NCBI RefSeq assembly: GCF_000447795.1
Contig: NZ_AUNI01000017.1
Coordinates: 1-64,000 of the forward strand
Reading direction: 5' to 3'
Length of the DNA stretch: 64,000 nucleotides
DNA from: Bacteriovorax sp. Seq25_V
Lineage (GTDB): Bacteria; Bdellovibrionota; Bacteriovoracia; Bacteriovoracales; Bacteriovoracaceae
In this document: one piece after another, positions 1 through 8,873 of the stretch
Position numbering within the stretch: position 1 is the stretch's first letter
How the letters are laid out: each line of letters opens with the position of its first letter
The notes under the pieces: model-generated
The model's input: the letters and a program-made list of their open reading frames with translations, nothing else
Databases searched by the model: none
Told to the model about the DNA's origin: nothing
Translations under genes and position numbers: made by a program

Positions 1-646
1 CAGTATTATTAATTTGATCAAAATCAGAACCATTCCAAACAAGCCAATCACCAACATTCCAAGAAATTGTTCCATTACCATATCCTAGATCCTGACTTCC
101 GGCATTTGAAACGATATAGTATTCACCACTTGAATATCCCCCCAAAGTAGCATTTGGAAAATTTGAAGAAGCATCATAGCTTCCAAGATATGTTAGGCCT
201 GAAGAAATTGTTGTTGGCACCCATGTTGTTCCATTATATTTTAAAAACTGACCAGAACTTGCTCCCATATCAGAGAGTTTACTCGCAGTCACGCTGCCAT
301 CAATAAGATTAAAGATAACAGGAACAGCTGTTGCCCCATTCGCTGTTGAAATAATAAGACTTGAAGCAGACTCAAGAACAAGATTGAAAGATGTAGGAGC
401 AGAGAGAGTAAGAATTGTCCCTGTATTTGAAGTAACAACCAAAGAATTTGAATTCAACTTAACTGAAACCAAATCATTAAAATTTTTTCCAATAATTGTC
501 AAAGAGTCATTTAACAATTTTACATCAGATACGATCGGATCATTTTTCTGATCAACTCTCGAACTTAAATTAACATCAACGCTTCCTTTATCAAAAGGAG
601 ATACGCAGGAACTAAGCAATAAAATAATTATCGATAACTTTTTCAT
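1..646 (-). CDS. Lipoprotein with tail-fibre/collagen-like repeat region (partial at left edge)
   Basis: An open frame of 215 codons starts with ATG at 646 and runs off the left edge, so the C-terminus is missing. The first 16 residues are a short positively charged hydrophobic leader ending in a lipobox, LLSSC, so the product is probably a lipoprotein anchored at Cys14. Residues about 40-75 (VSDVKLLNDSLTIIGKNF) resemble an IPT/TIG-like surface domain. Further on, GQFLKYNGTTWVPTT and a later GDWLVWNGSDF are the tryptophan/glycine motifs found in tail-fibre-like and large surface proteins. It probably faces the cell surface; its ligand cannot be told. Lipoprotein status is fairly sure, function is not. 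Confidence 0.7.
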   Translation of the reverse strand, partial: MKKLSIIILLLSSCVSPFDKGSVDVNLSSRVDQKNDPIVSDVKLLNDSLTIIGKNFNDLVSVKLNSNSLVVTSNTGTILTLSAPTSFNLVLESASSLIISTANGATAVPVIFNLIDGSVTASKLSDMGASSGQFLKYNGTTWVPTTISSGLTYLGSYDASSNFPNATLGGYSSGEYYIVSNAGSQDLGYGNGTISWNVGDWLVWNGSDFDQINNT

Positions 647-847
647 ACATGCAGTTTATCGGAGATGAATGATATTCCATGAGCAATATCTAAAATCAAC
701 ATTGTAACAACATTTATTTTTTTTATTTTTTTTAATATCGCCAACATATGTTTTCATGGGCAAGTAAGCCCACACCATTTACTTATAAAACAATAAATAA
801 AACTATTCATACCTTATTTTTACTTTTATTATTTAACTGGAGATAAA
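647..847. promoter_or_regulatory. Divergent intergenic region between lipoprotein and TIGR02147 gene
   Basis: This 201-base AT-rich gap must carry promoters for the leftward lipoprotein gene and the rightward regulator gene. I see no clear sigma70 hexamer pair. A short inverted repeat (TGGGC at 757-761, GCCCA at 768-772) lies in the middle and could be an operator half-site pair or chance. A purine-rich GGAGATAAA stretch just before the ATG at 848 acts as the ribosome binding site of the regulator gene. Confidence 0.35.
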
Positions 848-1669
848 ATGACAAATCTATACAGTTACAAAGATTACAGACATTTTTTAAATGACTTTAT
901 TGATGACAAAAAAAAACACAATCCTTCTTTTTCCATTGCACTACTCGCAAAAAAATTAAACCTATCTCATACATCCTCATTAAACAAAGTATTAAGAGGG
1001 CAAAGAAACCCTGGCGATGATCTAATTAAAAGCTTATGTGCTTACTTTGATTTCAGTCCAGAAGAAGAGGGCTACTTTATAGATCTAGTCTCCCTAGAAA
1101 AAGAGTCAAATCCGATTCAAAAAGCAAAGCTACTAAACAGAATAAACAAACTTGTAAATAGAAACATACCCAACATTATTCCAGACAATCACTTTAGCCT
1201 CATATCAAACTGGTACTCATATGCACTTATTGAGATGTGTAGACTGAAAGATTTCAAACTTGATTTCAATTGGATATCATCAAGACTTAAAAATAAAGTA
1301 AGCTCCCTGCAAATTGAAGAAACGATAAACAGGTTAGTTTATATAAATTTGATAAATATCAATGATGACAAAATTGAATTAAATCAAAACAGACATCAAA
1401 CATCTACTGATATTCCAAATGATTATATAAAAGAATATCATGAGGAATCTATCAAAAAAGGTATTGATTCGATTAGAGAGGAAGCTATAGAAAGAAGGTA
1501 TATTTCTTCATCAACGATTGCAGTCAAAAAAGAGTCGATACACGAGGCCAAGAAACTAATAGATCAATTTCAAGATAATCTATCTCTTTTAGTAGAGTCA
1601 AATGATTCTGCTGATGATATTTATATGTTAAATATACAATACTTCCCTTTAACGAAGGAATCAGAATAA
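848..1669 (+). CDS. TIGR02147/DUF4423-family regulator-like protein
   Basis: The 273-residue protein opens with YSYKDYRHFLNDFIDDKKK, then SLNKVLRGQRNPGDDLIKSL, the hallmark N-terminal region of the TIGR02147 (DUF4423) family. That family is expanded in Bdellovibrio relatives and Fibrobacter. Residues about 28-70 look like a helix-turn-helix of the Xre type (ALLAKKLNLSHTSSLNKVLRG). The rest is a helical DUF4423 domain. There is no signal peptide, so it is cytoplasmic and probably DNA-binding. It ends one base before the next ATG, so the two genes are translationally coupled, which suggests it controls or is controlled with the secreted protein downstream. Family assignment is confident; the regulatory role is inferred. 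Confidence 0.8.
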   Translation: MTNLYSYKDYRHFLNDFIDDKKKHNPSFSIALLAKKLNLSHTSSLNKVLRGQRNPGDDLIKSLCAYFDFSPEEEGYFIDLVSLEKESNPIQKAKLLNRINKLVNRNIPNIIPDNHFSLISNWYSYALIEMCRLKDFKLDFNWISSRLKNKVSSLQIEETINRLVYINLININDDKIELNQNRHQTSTDIPNDYIKEYHEESIKKGIDSIREEAIERRYISSSTIAVKKESIHEAKKLIDQFQDNLSLLVESNDSADDIYMLNIQYFPLTKESE

Positions 1670-1670
1670 A

Positions 1671-2480
1671 ATGAAAACGTTCATACTGCTGGCATTAGTC
1701 ACAAACCTATTTGCATCAGAGGGGAAAGTACGAAATGGTGGAGATATCTCAACTAGAAATATTCTTTTCGCGGCTAACAACCTTTCACAATACATTGACA
1801 TATGCTTATCCACAAAAAGTTGTGTTGAGGAAGACAAGAAAGACAATCTAAGGCAAATAAAAGAAGTTATAATACCTTCTAACATTATATTTGTTGAAAA
1901 ACCGGCCAATCTTGATTTTTTTGTAATTGATGGGCTTGAAAAAGTTGCAATAACTTCAAATACCCCTGGAAGTAAGATTTATATAAATTTAAAAAGAATA
2001 AAATCCATGAGCATTGCAGATGCGACATCTTTACTCATTCACGAATTTGGTCATCACTTGGGCATCAAAGACCATAATTCACTTGATCAACTTGGAGTTA
2101 AGGTCGCTTTGAATGCAGTGAAATCTTATTCTATTTACAACCTACTAGGAACAAAAAGATTCACCCCTCAGCTATACTATTCGAAGAACCTTAATCCTAG
2201 TTTGTATATTTTGAATAATGATAACTACTTAAATATTTCTAACAAAATTGAAAAACTTAATCTCTGTCCTCAAAACACAGTATTGAATACTTATGCCATT
2301 GTAAACATTTTTCAATCAACTCTTGGTTCTCATGACGGAATTCACTTAACTTTACCTATCGGTATATGGCTTAGGATTAATTGCGTTAACAGAAACGGTG
2401 AAATACTTAGACATTTCTTACAAGATAATATCGATCTAATTTTTAATATGGATACTGAAATTCCTGTATATATCGACTAG
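1671..2480 (+). CDS. Secreted putative zinc metalloprotease (HExxHxxGxxD)
   Basis: A 269-residue protein with a short leader (MKTFILLALVTNLFAS) for export. Around residues 123-134 it has HEFGHHLGIKDH, a HExxHxxGxxD motif. This is the zinc-binding consensus of metzincins whose third ligand is Asp, as in snapalysin, though the following His could serve instead. No other domain is recognised. It starts one base after the stop of the TIGR02147 gene, so the pair is an operon. A secreted protease would suit a predator or scavenger, but the substrate is unknown and activity is not proven by the motif alone. Confidence 0.65.
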   Translation: MKTFILLALVTNLFASEGKVRNGGDISTRNILFAANNLSQYIDICLSTKSCVEEDKKDNLRQIKEVIIPSNIIFVEKPANLDFFVIDGLEKVAITSNTPGSKIYINLKRIKSMSIADATSLLIHEFGHHLGIKDHNSLDQLGVKVALNAVKSYSIYNLLGTKRFTPQLYYSKNLNPSLYILNNDNYLNISNKIEKLNLCPQNTVLNTYAIVNIFQSTLGSHDGIHLTLPIGIWLRINCVNRNGEILRHFLQDNIDLIFNMDTEIPVYID

Positions 2481-2511
2481 ATCATACTCACCAAATAGCT
2501 CTGTTACATGG

Positions 2512-3060
2512 TTATTTCTTAAGTGTCATATACTGCTTTTGAAGACGTGCGGAAATCTCTTTATCCATAAGGTTAAATATTTTAGAAACCTTAGCAGGCT
2601 CAAGCATTCCCAGTATTTTTACAGATAGTGACGGATCTTGTTGAGAAAGTAATTCTGCTGCCGTTGCTGGTCTCATCCCAGAGACAACATTAACCATATG
2701 GCTAATTCTTTTCTTTTGCTCAGTATCTTCTTTATCAATACAAGCGAGAAAGTTTTCTTGTGTACTCTTAAATTCAACAAATTTCTTTTTTAATTCTTCT
2801 TCACCAAGCTTCAGCTGCTCTTCTCTAAGTTTTAGTTTCTCCTCTTTTTCTGCGATAGCTTCCTCTTTTTGAAGAAGTTCTTTAGAGAAATCAAGAAGTT
2901 TGGAACGACCAATTTTTTTCATTTTCTTTTCTAACTCAGCGTAGACAGCATTTTGAAATTCTTCTTTTGTGAACTCAAGTTTATCACTCTTCTTACTCTC
3001 TTGAGCAAATGACTTTGTTGTTAAAAAGGCCAGAATTGAAATTAAAATTAAACTTTTCAT
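2512..3060 (-). CDS. MotE-like flagellar chaperone/MgtE_N-type protein
   Basis: The 182-residue protein has an N-terminal signal or membrane segment (residues 1-19, cleavable after SFA). A long Lys/Glu-rich coiled coil follows (about 30-110), then a C-terminal MgtE_N-like helical repeat with SGMRPATAAELLSQQDP and KILGMLEPAKVSKIF. This layout is that of MotE, a periplasmic chaperone for the stator protein MotB, and of related proteins encoded after fliJ. Its ATG overlaps the fliJ stop by four bases. It is the last gene of the operon, meeting the protease gene tail to tail 31 bases away. The family is likely; the exact role is inferred from MotE. Confidence 0.7.
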   Translation of the reverse strand: MKSLILISILAFLTTKSFAQESKKSDKLEFTKEEFQNAVYAELEKKMKKIGRSKLLDFSKELLQKEEAIAEKEEKLKLREEQLKLGEEELKKKFVEFKSTQENFLACIDKEDTEQKKRISHMVNVVSGMRPATAAELLSQQDPSLSVKILGMLEPAKVSKIFNLMDKEISARLQKQYMTLKK

Positions 3061-3509
3061 ACTTTATTCTCACGATGTTTTTTAATAATTGTTAGTTCAT
3101 CGATATTTTCTTGGAATTTCTTTTCACGTTTTTTATTGAATTCCAGCTGCTGTTTATCCTTGAGGTTATCAATCACTTTAACTTCCCCTTTGGCTTGTGC
3201 AAGTTCTTTTATTTTTTCTTGATACTTACGATTTAGGGAATATAAAATATTTTCTTGTATTTTCTGCTCATCGCGACGAGATTGAATATATTGAGGAAAG
3301 AACTGAACCATACGTCCAGCAGCCGGTTCTGAAACGAATGCTTCCTGTGCCTCATAACACTCTTCAATATCTTGCTGAGCTTTAGCAATTGTCGCTTTAG
3401 CCTCTTCAATCTCTTTTAAGATTTCCCCGAGTTCAAGTTTGATGCGTTTCTCTTTAAACTCACGAACCTTTAAAAGACCATCAAGTTTGAATTTAAACTT
3501 TTGGGCCAT
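3057..3509 (-). CDS. fliJ: Flagellar export protein FliJ
   Basis: A 150-residue, almost wholly helical, charged protein starting MAQKFKFKLDGLLKVREFKE, typical of FliJ, the coiled-coil stalk that links the FliI ATPase ring to FlhA in the flagellar type III export apparatus. It lies directly after fliI, the normal place, and overlaps the motE-like gene by four bases. The ribosome binding site AGGAGG lies 8 bases before ATG. The sequence is poorly conserved in this family, so the call depends on length, coiled-coil character and position, which agree well. Confidence 0.85.
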   Translation of the reverse strand: MAQKFKFKLDGLLKVREFKEKRIKLELGEILKEIEEAKATIAKAQQDIEECYEAQEAFVSEPAAGRMVQFFPQYIQSRRDEQKIQENILYSLNRKYQEKIKELAQAKGEVKVIDNLKDKQQLEFNKKREKKFQENIDELTIIKKHRENKV

Positions 3510-3512
3510 CTA

Positions 3513-4886
3513 TTAATCCTCCTGTCTTGGTGGATTAACGGTATCTTCAGCCAGCTTAGCAAGATCAACCATATTGTTATAAAGCTCATCCATAGACATT
3601 GGATCTGACATACCTTGAAACTGTTTTAACATGTTCATTAATTCATCATGAATGACCATGGCCTTATCTACACGAGGGTTGGAGCCTCGAGCATACGCAC
3701 CAACGTTAATGAGGTCTTCGTTATCTCTGTATGCAGACATAAGATCGCGTAAGTGGCCCGCAACAATCCTGTGCTCGCGAGATACGACCTTATTCATTAC
3801 CCTTGATAATGATTGAAGTACATCAATAGCAGGGAATTGGTTCTTTGAAGCAAGGTCACGAGATAAGATAATGTGTCCATCACTAATCCCTCTTACAGCA
3901 TCGGCAATTGGTTCATCCATATCGCCCCCTTCGACTAGAACAGTGTAAATTCCAGTGATAGAGCCTGCTCCTGCTTTAGTTCCCGCACGCTCCATTAACT
4001 TTGGAAGCTGAGCAAATACAGTTGGCGTATAACCTTTCTGCCCAGGAGGGTCTCCTGCTGAAAGTGAAATTTCACGACTGGCCATCGCGAAACGTGTAAT
4101 TGAGTCCATCATTAACAGGACATCTTTATTTTCATCGCGGAAGTATTCAGCGAATGTCGTCGCTACAAATGCAGCCTTCATTCTAATGAGAGCTGATGTA
4201 TCAGAAGTCGCTACAACTACGATAGATTTTTTGATACCTTCAGGCCCAAGATCATGTTCGATAAATTCAAGAACCTCACGTCCCCTTTCTCCAATTAGTG
4301 CAATAACGTTTACATCAGCAGAGGACTTCTGTGCAATCATGCCAAGAGTTACGGACTTCCCCACCCCTGAACCGGCCATAATAGCGAGACGTTGCCCCTT
4401 ACCTGCAGTCATAAATGCATTAATTGAATTTACACCTGTATCAAGAACTTCTGATATTGGTGGTCTTTCAAGTGGGTTTATAGGTGTTCCAAAAATACTA
4501 CGTGTTGTTTTTGATTTTTCAATTGGACCTTTTCCGTCAATTGGATTTCCTTGGAAATCAATAACACGTCCAATATATTCAGGACCAACTTTTATTGTTG
4601 TTGTAAGATCTTTTAAATATACTTTTGTCTCAGAATTTATTCCACTAAGCTCCTGGTATGGCATCACCATACAACGATTACCATCAATAGCAACAACTTC
4701 ACCGAGACACTTATTGCCAAACTCTGTTACGAATTCAACGTTACTTCCTATCACAGCACGAGAAAGATTTACTTCAAAGAGCATCCCTTTGGATGCACGA
4801 ACCTTCCCAATTTTTTGGTAAGGGGATGAAAATTCATAGGCCTTATGAATTGATTCAATATCTAACGATCTATTATTCGTTGTCAT
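3513..4886 (-). CDS. fliI: Flagellum-specific ATPase FliI
   Basis: The protein (457 residues from the ATG at 4886) is the hexameric ATPase of the flagellar export apparatus, related to F1 beta. It has the Walker A motif GSGVGKS (about 172-178), the GERGREV stretch, the Walker B-like LLMMDS, and the SAGDPPGQKGYTPTVF segment typical of type III ATPases. A TTG nine bases upstream is in frame, but only the ATG at 4886 has a well placed AAGG, so I chose it. The start overlaps the end of fliH by 14 bases, so the two are coupled; FliH is the regulator that binds FliI. Confidence 0.96.
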   Translation of the reverse strand: MTTNNRSLDIESIHKAYEFSSPYQKIGKVRASKGMLFEVNLSRAVIGSNVEFVTEFGNKCLGEVVAIDGNRCMVMPYQELSGINSETKVYLKDLTTTIKVGPEYIGRVIDFQGNPIDGKGPIEKSKTTRSIFGTPINPLERPPISEVLDTGVNSINAFMTAGKGQRLAIMAGSGVGKSVTLGMIAQKSSADVNVIALIGERGREVLEFIEHDLGPEGIKKSIVVVATSDTSALIRMKAAFVATTFAEYFRDENKDVLLMMDSITRFAMASREISLSAGDPPGQKGYTPTVFAQLPKLMERAGTKAGAGSITGIYTVLVEGGDMDEPIADAVRGISDGHIILSRDLASKNQFPAIDVLQSLSRVMNKVVSREHRIVAGHLRDLMSAYRDNEDLINVGAYARGSNPRVDKAMVIHDELMNMLKQFQGMSDPMSMDELYNNMVDLAKLAEDTVNPPRQED

Positions 4887-5706
4887 TAAAATCAACCTTA
4901 TCGTCTTCTGTTGACTCTAATCCTACGGAGTCAAAAAGTTTATCAATACTATTAAATTGTTCTTTTAAAGTAGCATTAATGATTCCGTTCTCAGATTGTA
5001 GGATAATTCCCATATCTTCAATATCATAGTCTGATTCAACTCTTACATTTGTTAGAGTACCAACGCGAGCCTGTACGGCTTCGAGAACTTCTGGCATCTG
5101 TTCAAAACTCTTTTGATTAACCTGAATTAGTAAATTTGCTTTTGTCTGTGTTTCAACAATAAGCTTTTCAAGTAGTCTTTCAATATACTTTCCATCGTCT
5201 TTTAATTCACGAAGAACAATCCACTTGGTTACGTTTTTAATTAACTTATACAACTCCATCTTTTGATCTTTTAAAATTTCAGACTGAGTTGAAAGAGTTT
5301 GAGAGATCATCTCTGAAAGGCTAACAAGCTTCTCATCTGTTGCTTGACGAGTTTGCTCATAGATGTCATGACGACCTTGTTCAACACCTTCTTCGTGGCC
5401 TTGTCTAAAAGCATCTTCTTGAATCTTAGCAACGCGCTTATTCACTTCTTCTTCGATTCTTCTTTCAATTTCCTCTTCTTCTTGAAGTTGGATACCACGA
5501 TGTTGTCTAACGATCGGGGAAATATCAAATCCTGACTTACGTGAAACTTCACGTTCAATCTTAATTGTGTGTTGAATCTTTTCAATTTGTTCAATTGTCT
5601 TTCCTTGAAGGTCTTGAAATTCAAAATCAGTTACAAGACCCTCTTCAGAAGGAGCAGAAAATGATTGAAATGTATATTCTTCAACGTCATATTGGATATC
5701 TTTCAT
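4873..5706 (-). CDS. fliH: Flagellar assembly protein FliH
   Basis: A 277-residue protein with a long charged helical middle (EEEEIERRIEEEVNKRVAKI, then GHEEGVEQGRHDIYEQ with Gly spaced along a helix) and a C-terminal FliH/V-ATPase-E-like domain (QMPEVLEAVQARVG, IILQSENGIINATLKEQF). FliH binds FliI in the cytoplasm and docks it at the export gate. It sits between fliG and fliI as in most bacteria. The N-terminal 100 residues are more divergent, which is normal for the family. Confidence 0.9.
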   Translation of the reverse strand: MKDIQYDVEEYTFQSFSAPSEEGLVTDFEFQDLQGKTIEQIEKIQHTIKIEREVSRKSGFDISPIVRQHRGIQLQEEEEIERRIEEEVNKRVAKIQEDAFRQGHEEGVEQGRHDIYEQTRQATDEKLVSLSEMISQTLSTQSEILKDQKMELYKLIKNVTKWIVLRELKDDGKYIERLLEKLIVETQTKANLLIQVNQKSFEQMPEVLEAVQARVGTLTNVRVESDYDIEDMGIILQSENGIINATLKEQFNSIDKLFDSVGLESTEDDKVDFNDNE

Positions 5707-5732
5707 AACCTACTCCTACAAATTCTAAAAAA

Positions 5733-6761
5733 TTAAACAAGCGCGTCGCCGTCTCCACCACGAGAGATAAACGCCTTACCTTGAGCTTCAAGTTCTTTAC
5801 ACTTTTGAACGATTTCAGATTGTGCTTTTTCAACATCTGAAAGTTTTGTTGGTCCAAGAGCATCAAGGTCTTCTTGTAATAATGTCGCAGCTCTGTTTGA
5901 CATGTTTTTAAATAGCTTCGCTCTAATCTCTTCAGGAGCTGTCTTAAGTGCAATAACCATTTTATTCTGATCAACTTCTTTAAGAAGAGCTTGAATACCT
6001 TTATCATCAACATAAACAAGATCTTCGAAAACAAACATAAGCTTTCTAATCTCTTCAGCAAGCTCTGGGTCTTTCTCTTCAACTCTTCCCATGATGTTTT
6101 TCTCAGAGTTCTTATCCATTAAGTTAAGCATATCTGCGATTGGTTCAACACCACCAAGTTGGTTAGTATCAATAGATCCGAGTGTACTAAGCTCTGTTTT
6201 AAGAACATCATCAAGCTGTGCGATAAGTTCTGGTGAAACGAAGTCTAGGTTTGCTACTCTTAGAACAACTTCGGCTTGAAGCCCTTCAGGAAGTCTTCGC
6301 AGTACATCTACTTTTCTTTCCGCATTTAAGTGAGCAACGATGAGTGCAATAGTCTGCGGATGTTCGTTAATTAGAAAGTTTGCAAGTGTTCGAGTATCAA
6401 CTAGCTCTAGAGATTCAAGCGTATTTGATGCTCCAACATCAACGATTTGTCCTAGAAGTTGCTTCGCTCTATCTTCACCAAGAGCGTTGATAATAAAGTC
6501 ACGGCCAGAGTTTTCAGAGAATAGTAAATCGTTCTCTTCATTAAGTTGTGAATAGAATTCTTCAAGAACTTTCTTAATCATCCAAATTGGCGCTCTTCTA
6601 ATGTTTCCCATTGCATTAATCATTCTCTTAACATCATTATCTCTCATGTAAGAAAATATTAACTGTGTTGTGGACACACCAAGGGAACTCAAAAGCAATG
6701 CTGCTTTATCCTGCCCTGAAAGAAGCGAGTATTCTACTTCTGGATCTAGTGATTCTGACAC
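5733..6761 (-). CDS. fliG: Flagellar motor switch protein FliG
   Basis: The 342-residue protein is the C-ring rotor component that takes torque from the stator. Visible signatures are the EHPQTIALIVAHL helix (middle domain), LRRLPEGLQAEVVLRVA and the C-terminal torque helix region (LVYVDDKGIQALLKEVDQ, FKNMSNRAATLLQEDLDALG). The length is usual. The start is GTG with a GGGTAGG ribosome binding site. fliF lies 19 bases upstream, matching the physical FliF-FliG contact, and fliH follows. Confidence 0.96.
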   Translation of the reverse strand: MSESLDPEVEYSLLSGQDKAALLLSSLGVSTTQLIFSYMRDNDVKRMINAMGNIRRAPIWMIKKVLEEFYSQLNEENDLLFSENSGRDFIINALGEDRAKQLLGQIVDVGASNTLESLELVDTRTLANFLINEHPQTIALIVAHLNAERKVDVLRRLPEGLQAEVVLRVANLDFVSPELIAQLDDVLKTELSTLGSIDTNQLGGVEPIADMLNLMDKNSEKNIMGRVEEKDPELAEEIRKLMFVFEDLVYVDDKGIQALLKEVDQNKMVIALKTAPEEIRAKLFKNMSNRAATLLQEDLDALGPTKLSDVEKAQSEIVQKCKELEAQGKAFISRGGDGDALV

Positions 6762-6780
6762 AACCTACCCCTTAAACCTT

Positions 6781-8442
6781 TTATGCTATCTGTTTATCCG
6801 ACTCATTATTATGAATCATTTCATGTATAATCTGTGCTGCCTTACCTGGATTCCCCTCAACAAGAGAGATGATCTTTTCACGGAGCATATTCCCCTCAAT
6901 TTTTTCAGGGTTAAGCTTTTCTTCAATCTGAGGAAGTGCGTCCTCAAGACCTGGAAGTTTTTGATTCGCCTGTACTTTCTCAAGCTCTTCAAGTGTACGA
7001 GGTAAGAAATCTTCAACTGTTTCAACCGTGTTATCAGTAACCCACTGGATGAATGGTCTTACAACAATGAAGAAGAAGAGTGAAATTGTTAAACCAACTG
7101 CAAGATACTTGAAAATATTCTTGATAAGCTCTCTGTTTTCTTTCTCTCTCATTAGAGCTTCAATCGACTCCATATCTTCTTGGTGAAATTCCATGTTTTT
7201 GATTGTGATTTTACTTCCACTTCTTTCATCAATACCAAGCGCAGAAGATACAATCGCTTCAAAATTTGCAATATCTGCTTCTAACCATGGCTCATACTTC
7301 ATTACAGTCTTACCATCGATTACAGTTGGAACTCTTTTTCCATCAACCATGACTGCAGCAGAGATTTTATTAATTTTCCCTGTTGGGTTTTTAGATTTTG
7401 TTACCTTCTTTGGAACATTGTAGTTCCGTGTAGCAAGCTCTTTATTCACGTCATTTCGTGTCTCTGGGACACCTGGTTGTGGTGTCTCACCAGGAAGATT
7501 TGATCTTGCACCCGGAATCCCTTGTGGAGAAGGTCTTGATCCTTGAAGTTTTTGTGTATTTGTAACTTCTGAAAGAACAGCTTTATTCTCCGAATCATAT
7601 TCTGTTTGCGTTGATACAGACTCAGTAAAGTCCATGATAACGTTAACCTTAGCGATTACCTTCCCTTCACCAACAACCTTCGCTAGAATTTCTTCAATTT
7701 GTCTTTCATATTGACGATTAAGTTTACTTTCTAGTGCCATTCTATTTGCCGTATTAGCAGTTAGGGCATCACCAATATTATCTGACAATCTTTTTCCTCT
7801 ATCATCTAAGATAACAACACCCTCTGCTCTCATTCCTTCAACAGAACTTGCAACAAGAGATGCGATACCTTTAATCTCAGATTCGCTCAGAGTTACACCT
7901 TGATCAAGATCAAGAACAACTGACGCAGTAGGAGCTTTCTTCTCTGTTACAAACGGTGAAGATTCTGGAATATTTAAGTGAACACGAGCTCTTTTAACTC
8001 CACGAAGATGTTTAATAGTTTTTACAAGTTCACCTTCAATTGCTCTTTGCTTATTAACCTTCTGTACAAAACTTGTAGTACCAAAAGATTGATTATCAAA
8101 TACTTCATAACCAACTGTCCCAGAGAAAGTGAATCCTTGAGTCATCATCTTAAGTCTTACAACTTCGATCATGTCTTCAGGAATACTAACAACCTTTTGA
8201 TCGTTACTCACCTGAACTGATACGTTATTTTCTTTTAAGAAAATTTGTACTTTATTTGAGTCTTCTTTGTTCAAATCCGTGTAAAGAACACTATATCTCG
8301 TCTTCGACGCCCAAAGAACTACACCTAGCAATGCGATAACAATAAATGATGCTACAGCAACTAAACTAATTTTCTTCCCTGAATCGAGGCTTGTGAAAAA
8401 CTCTGTGAAATTTCTAACAACCTTTTCGATAAAATCTTTCAA
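6781..8442 (-). CDS. fliF: Flagellar MS-ring protein FliF
   Basis: A 553-residue inner-membrane ring protein. Transmembrane segments lie near residues 24-45 and about 441-466, with the large periplasmic ring-building region between them. It includes YTDLNKEDSNKVQIFLKENN and RVHLNIPESSPFV, both YscJ/FliF family signatures. The C-terminal cytoplasmic tail, which binds FliG, ends with a helical EGNPGKAAQIIHEMI segment. The start codon is TTG, supported by AGGAGG five bases ahead. A 61-base gap to fliE holds no clear promoter. The protein is complete. Confidence 0.95.
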   Translation of the reverse strand: MKDFIEKVVRNFTEFFTSLDSGKKISLVAVASFIVIALLGVVLWASKTRYSVLYTDLNKEDSNKVQIFLKENNVSVQVSNDQKVVSIPEDMIEVVRLKMMTQGFTFSGTVGYEVFDNQSFGTTSFVQKVNKQRAIEGELVKTIKHLRGVKRARVHLNIPESSPFVTEKKAPTASVVLDLDQGVTLSESEIKGIASLVASSVEGMRAEGVVILDDRGKRLSDNIGDALTANTANRMALESKLNRQYERQIEEILAKVVGEGKVIAKVNVIMDFTESVSTQTEYDSENKAVLSEVTNTQKLQGSRPSPQGIPGARSNLPGETPQPGVPETRNDVNKELATRNYNVPKKVTKSKNPTGKINKISAAVMVDGKRVPTVIDGKTVMKYEPWLEADIANFEAIVSSALGIDERSGSKITIKNMEFHQEDMESIEALMREKENRELIKNIFKYLAVGLTISLFFFIVVRPFIQWVTDNTVETVEDFLPRTLEELEKVQANQKLPGLEDALPQIEEKLNPEKIEGNMLREKIISLVEGNPGKAAQIIHEMIHNNESDKQIA

Positions 8443-8503
8443 GGGATCCTCCTGATATTACTAATAGCTTCCTGCCAATAGTTAAAAACAACTCAACAAT
8501 AAA

Positions 8504-8863
8504 TTATATCTGCATTCTCATTACTTCTTTATATGCTTCAATAACCTTATTTCTCACTTGATTCATTGTCTTGAATGCAATTTCTGCTTTCTCAACTGCA
8601 AGCATTGTCTCTTGAATATTATTACTCTTTCCACTTACAAGTTTCTGGATAGCTGAATCAGCTTCTTTTTGTAAGTTATTTACATCTAAGATTTGATTCG
8701 AGAGCATTTCGCTGAACGTTAGTTTCGAATCTGCACGTGTTGTAGGATCAAGTTCAAAGTCATTTAAACTAATAGCACCTTCGATATCTGCAGACTTCGT
8801 CCACTTCTTCGTGTCATGTGTATTAAAAATGTCATTCATACTTTGAATATTATTGATGGCCAC
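8504..8863 (-). CDS. fliE: Flagellar hook-basal body protein FliE
   Basis: The 119-residue protein has the conserved FliE C-terminus: FSEMLSNQILDVNNLQKEAD, then MLAVEKAEIAFKTMNQVRNKVIEAYKEVMRMQI. FliE joins the MS ring to the rod and is exported early. The start is GTG with AAGGAG at six bases, and that site overlaps the end of flgC, so the two are coupled. Position between flgC and fliF is the common arrangement. Confidence 0.95.
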   Translation of the reverse strand: MAINNIQSMNDIFNTHDTKKWTKSADIEGAISLNDFELDPTTRADSKLTFSEMLSNQILDVNNLQKEADSAIQKLVSGKSNNIQETMLAVEKAEIAFKTMNQVRNKVIEAYKEVMRMQI

Positions 8864-8873
8864 AAACTACTCC

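Noticed and set aside
1-646. Prophage tail fibre
   Set aside because: A lipoprotein signal and no phage neighbours make a surface lipoprotein more likely.
4186-4821. 211-codon open frame antisense to fliI
   Set aside because: It is wholly inside a clear fliI gene, has no ribosome site and no recognisable family; a frame shadow.
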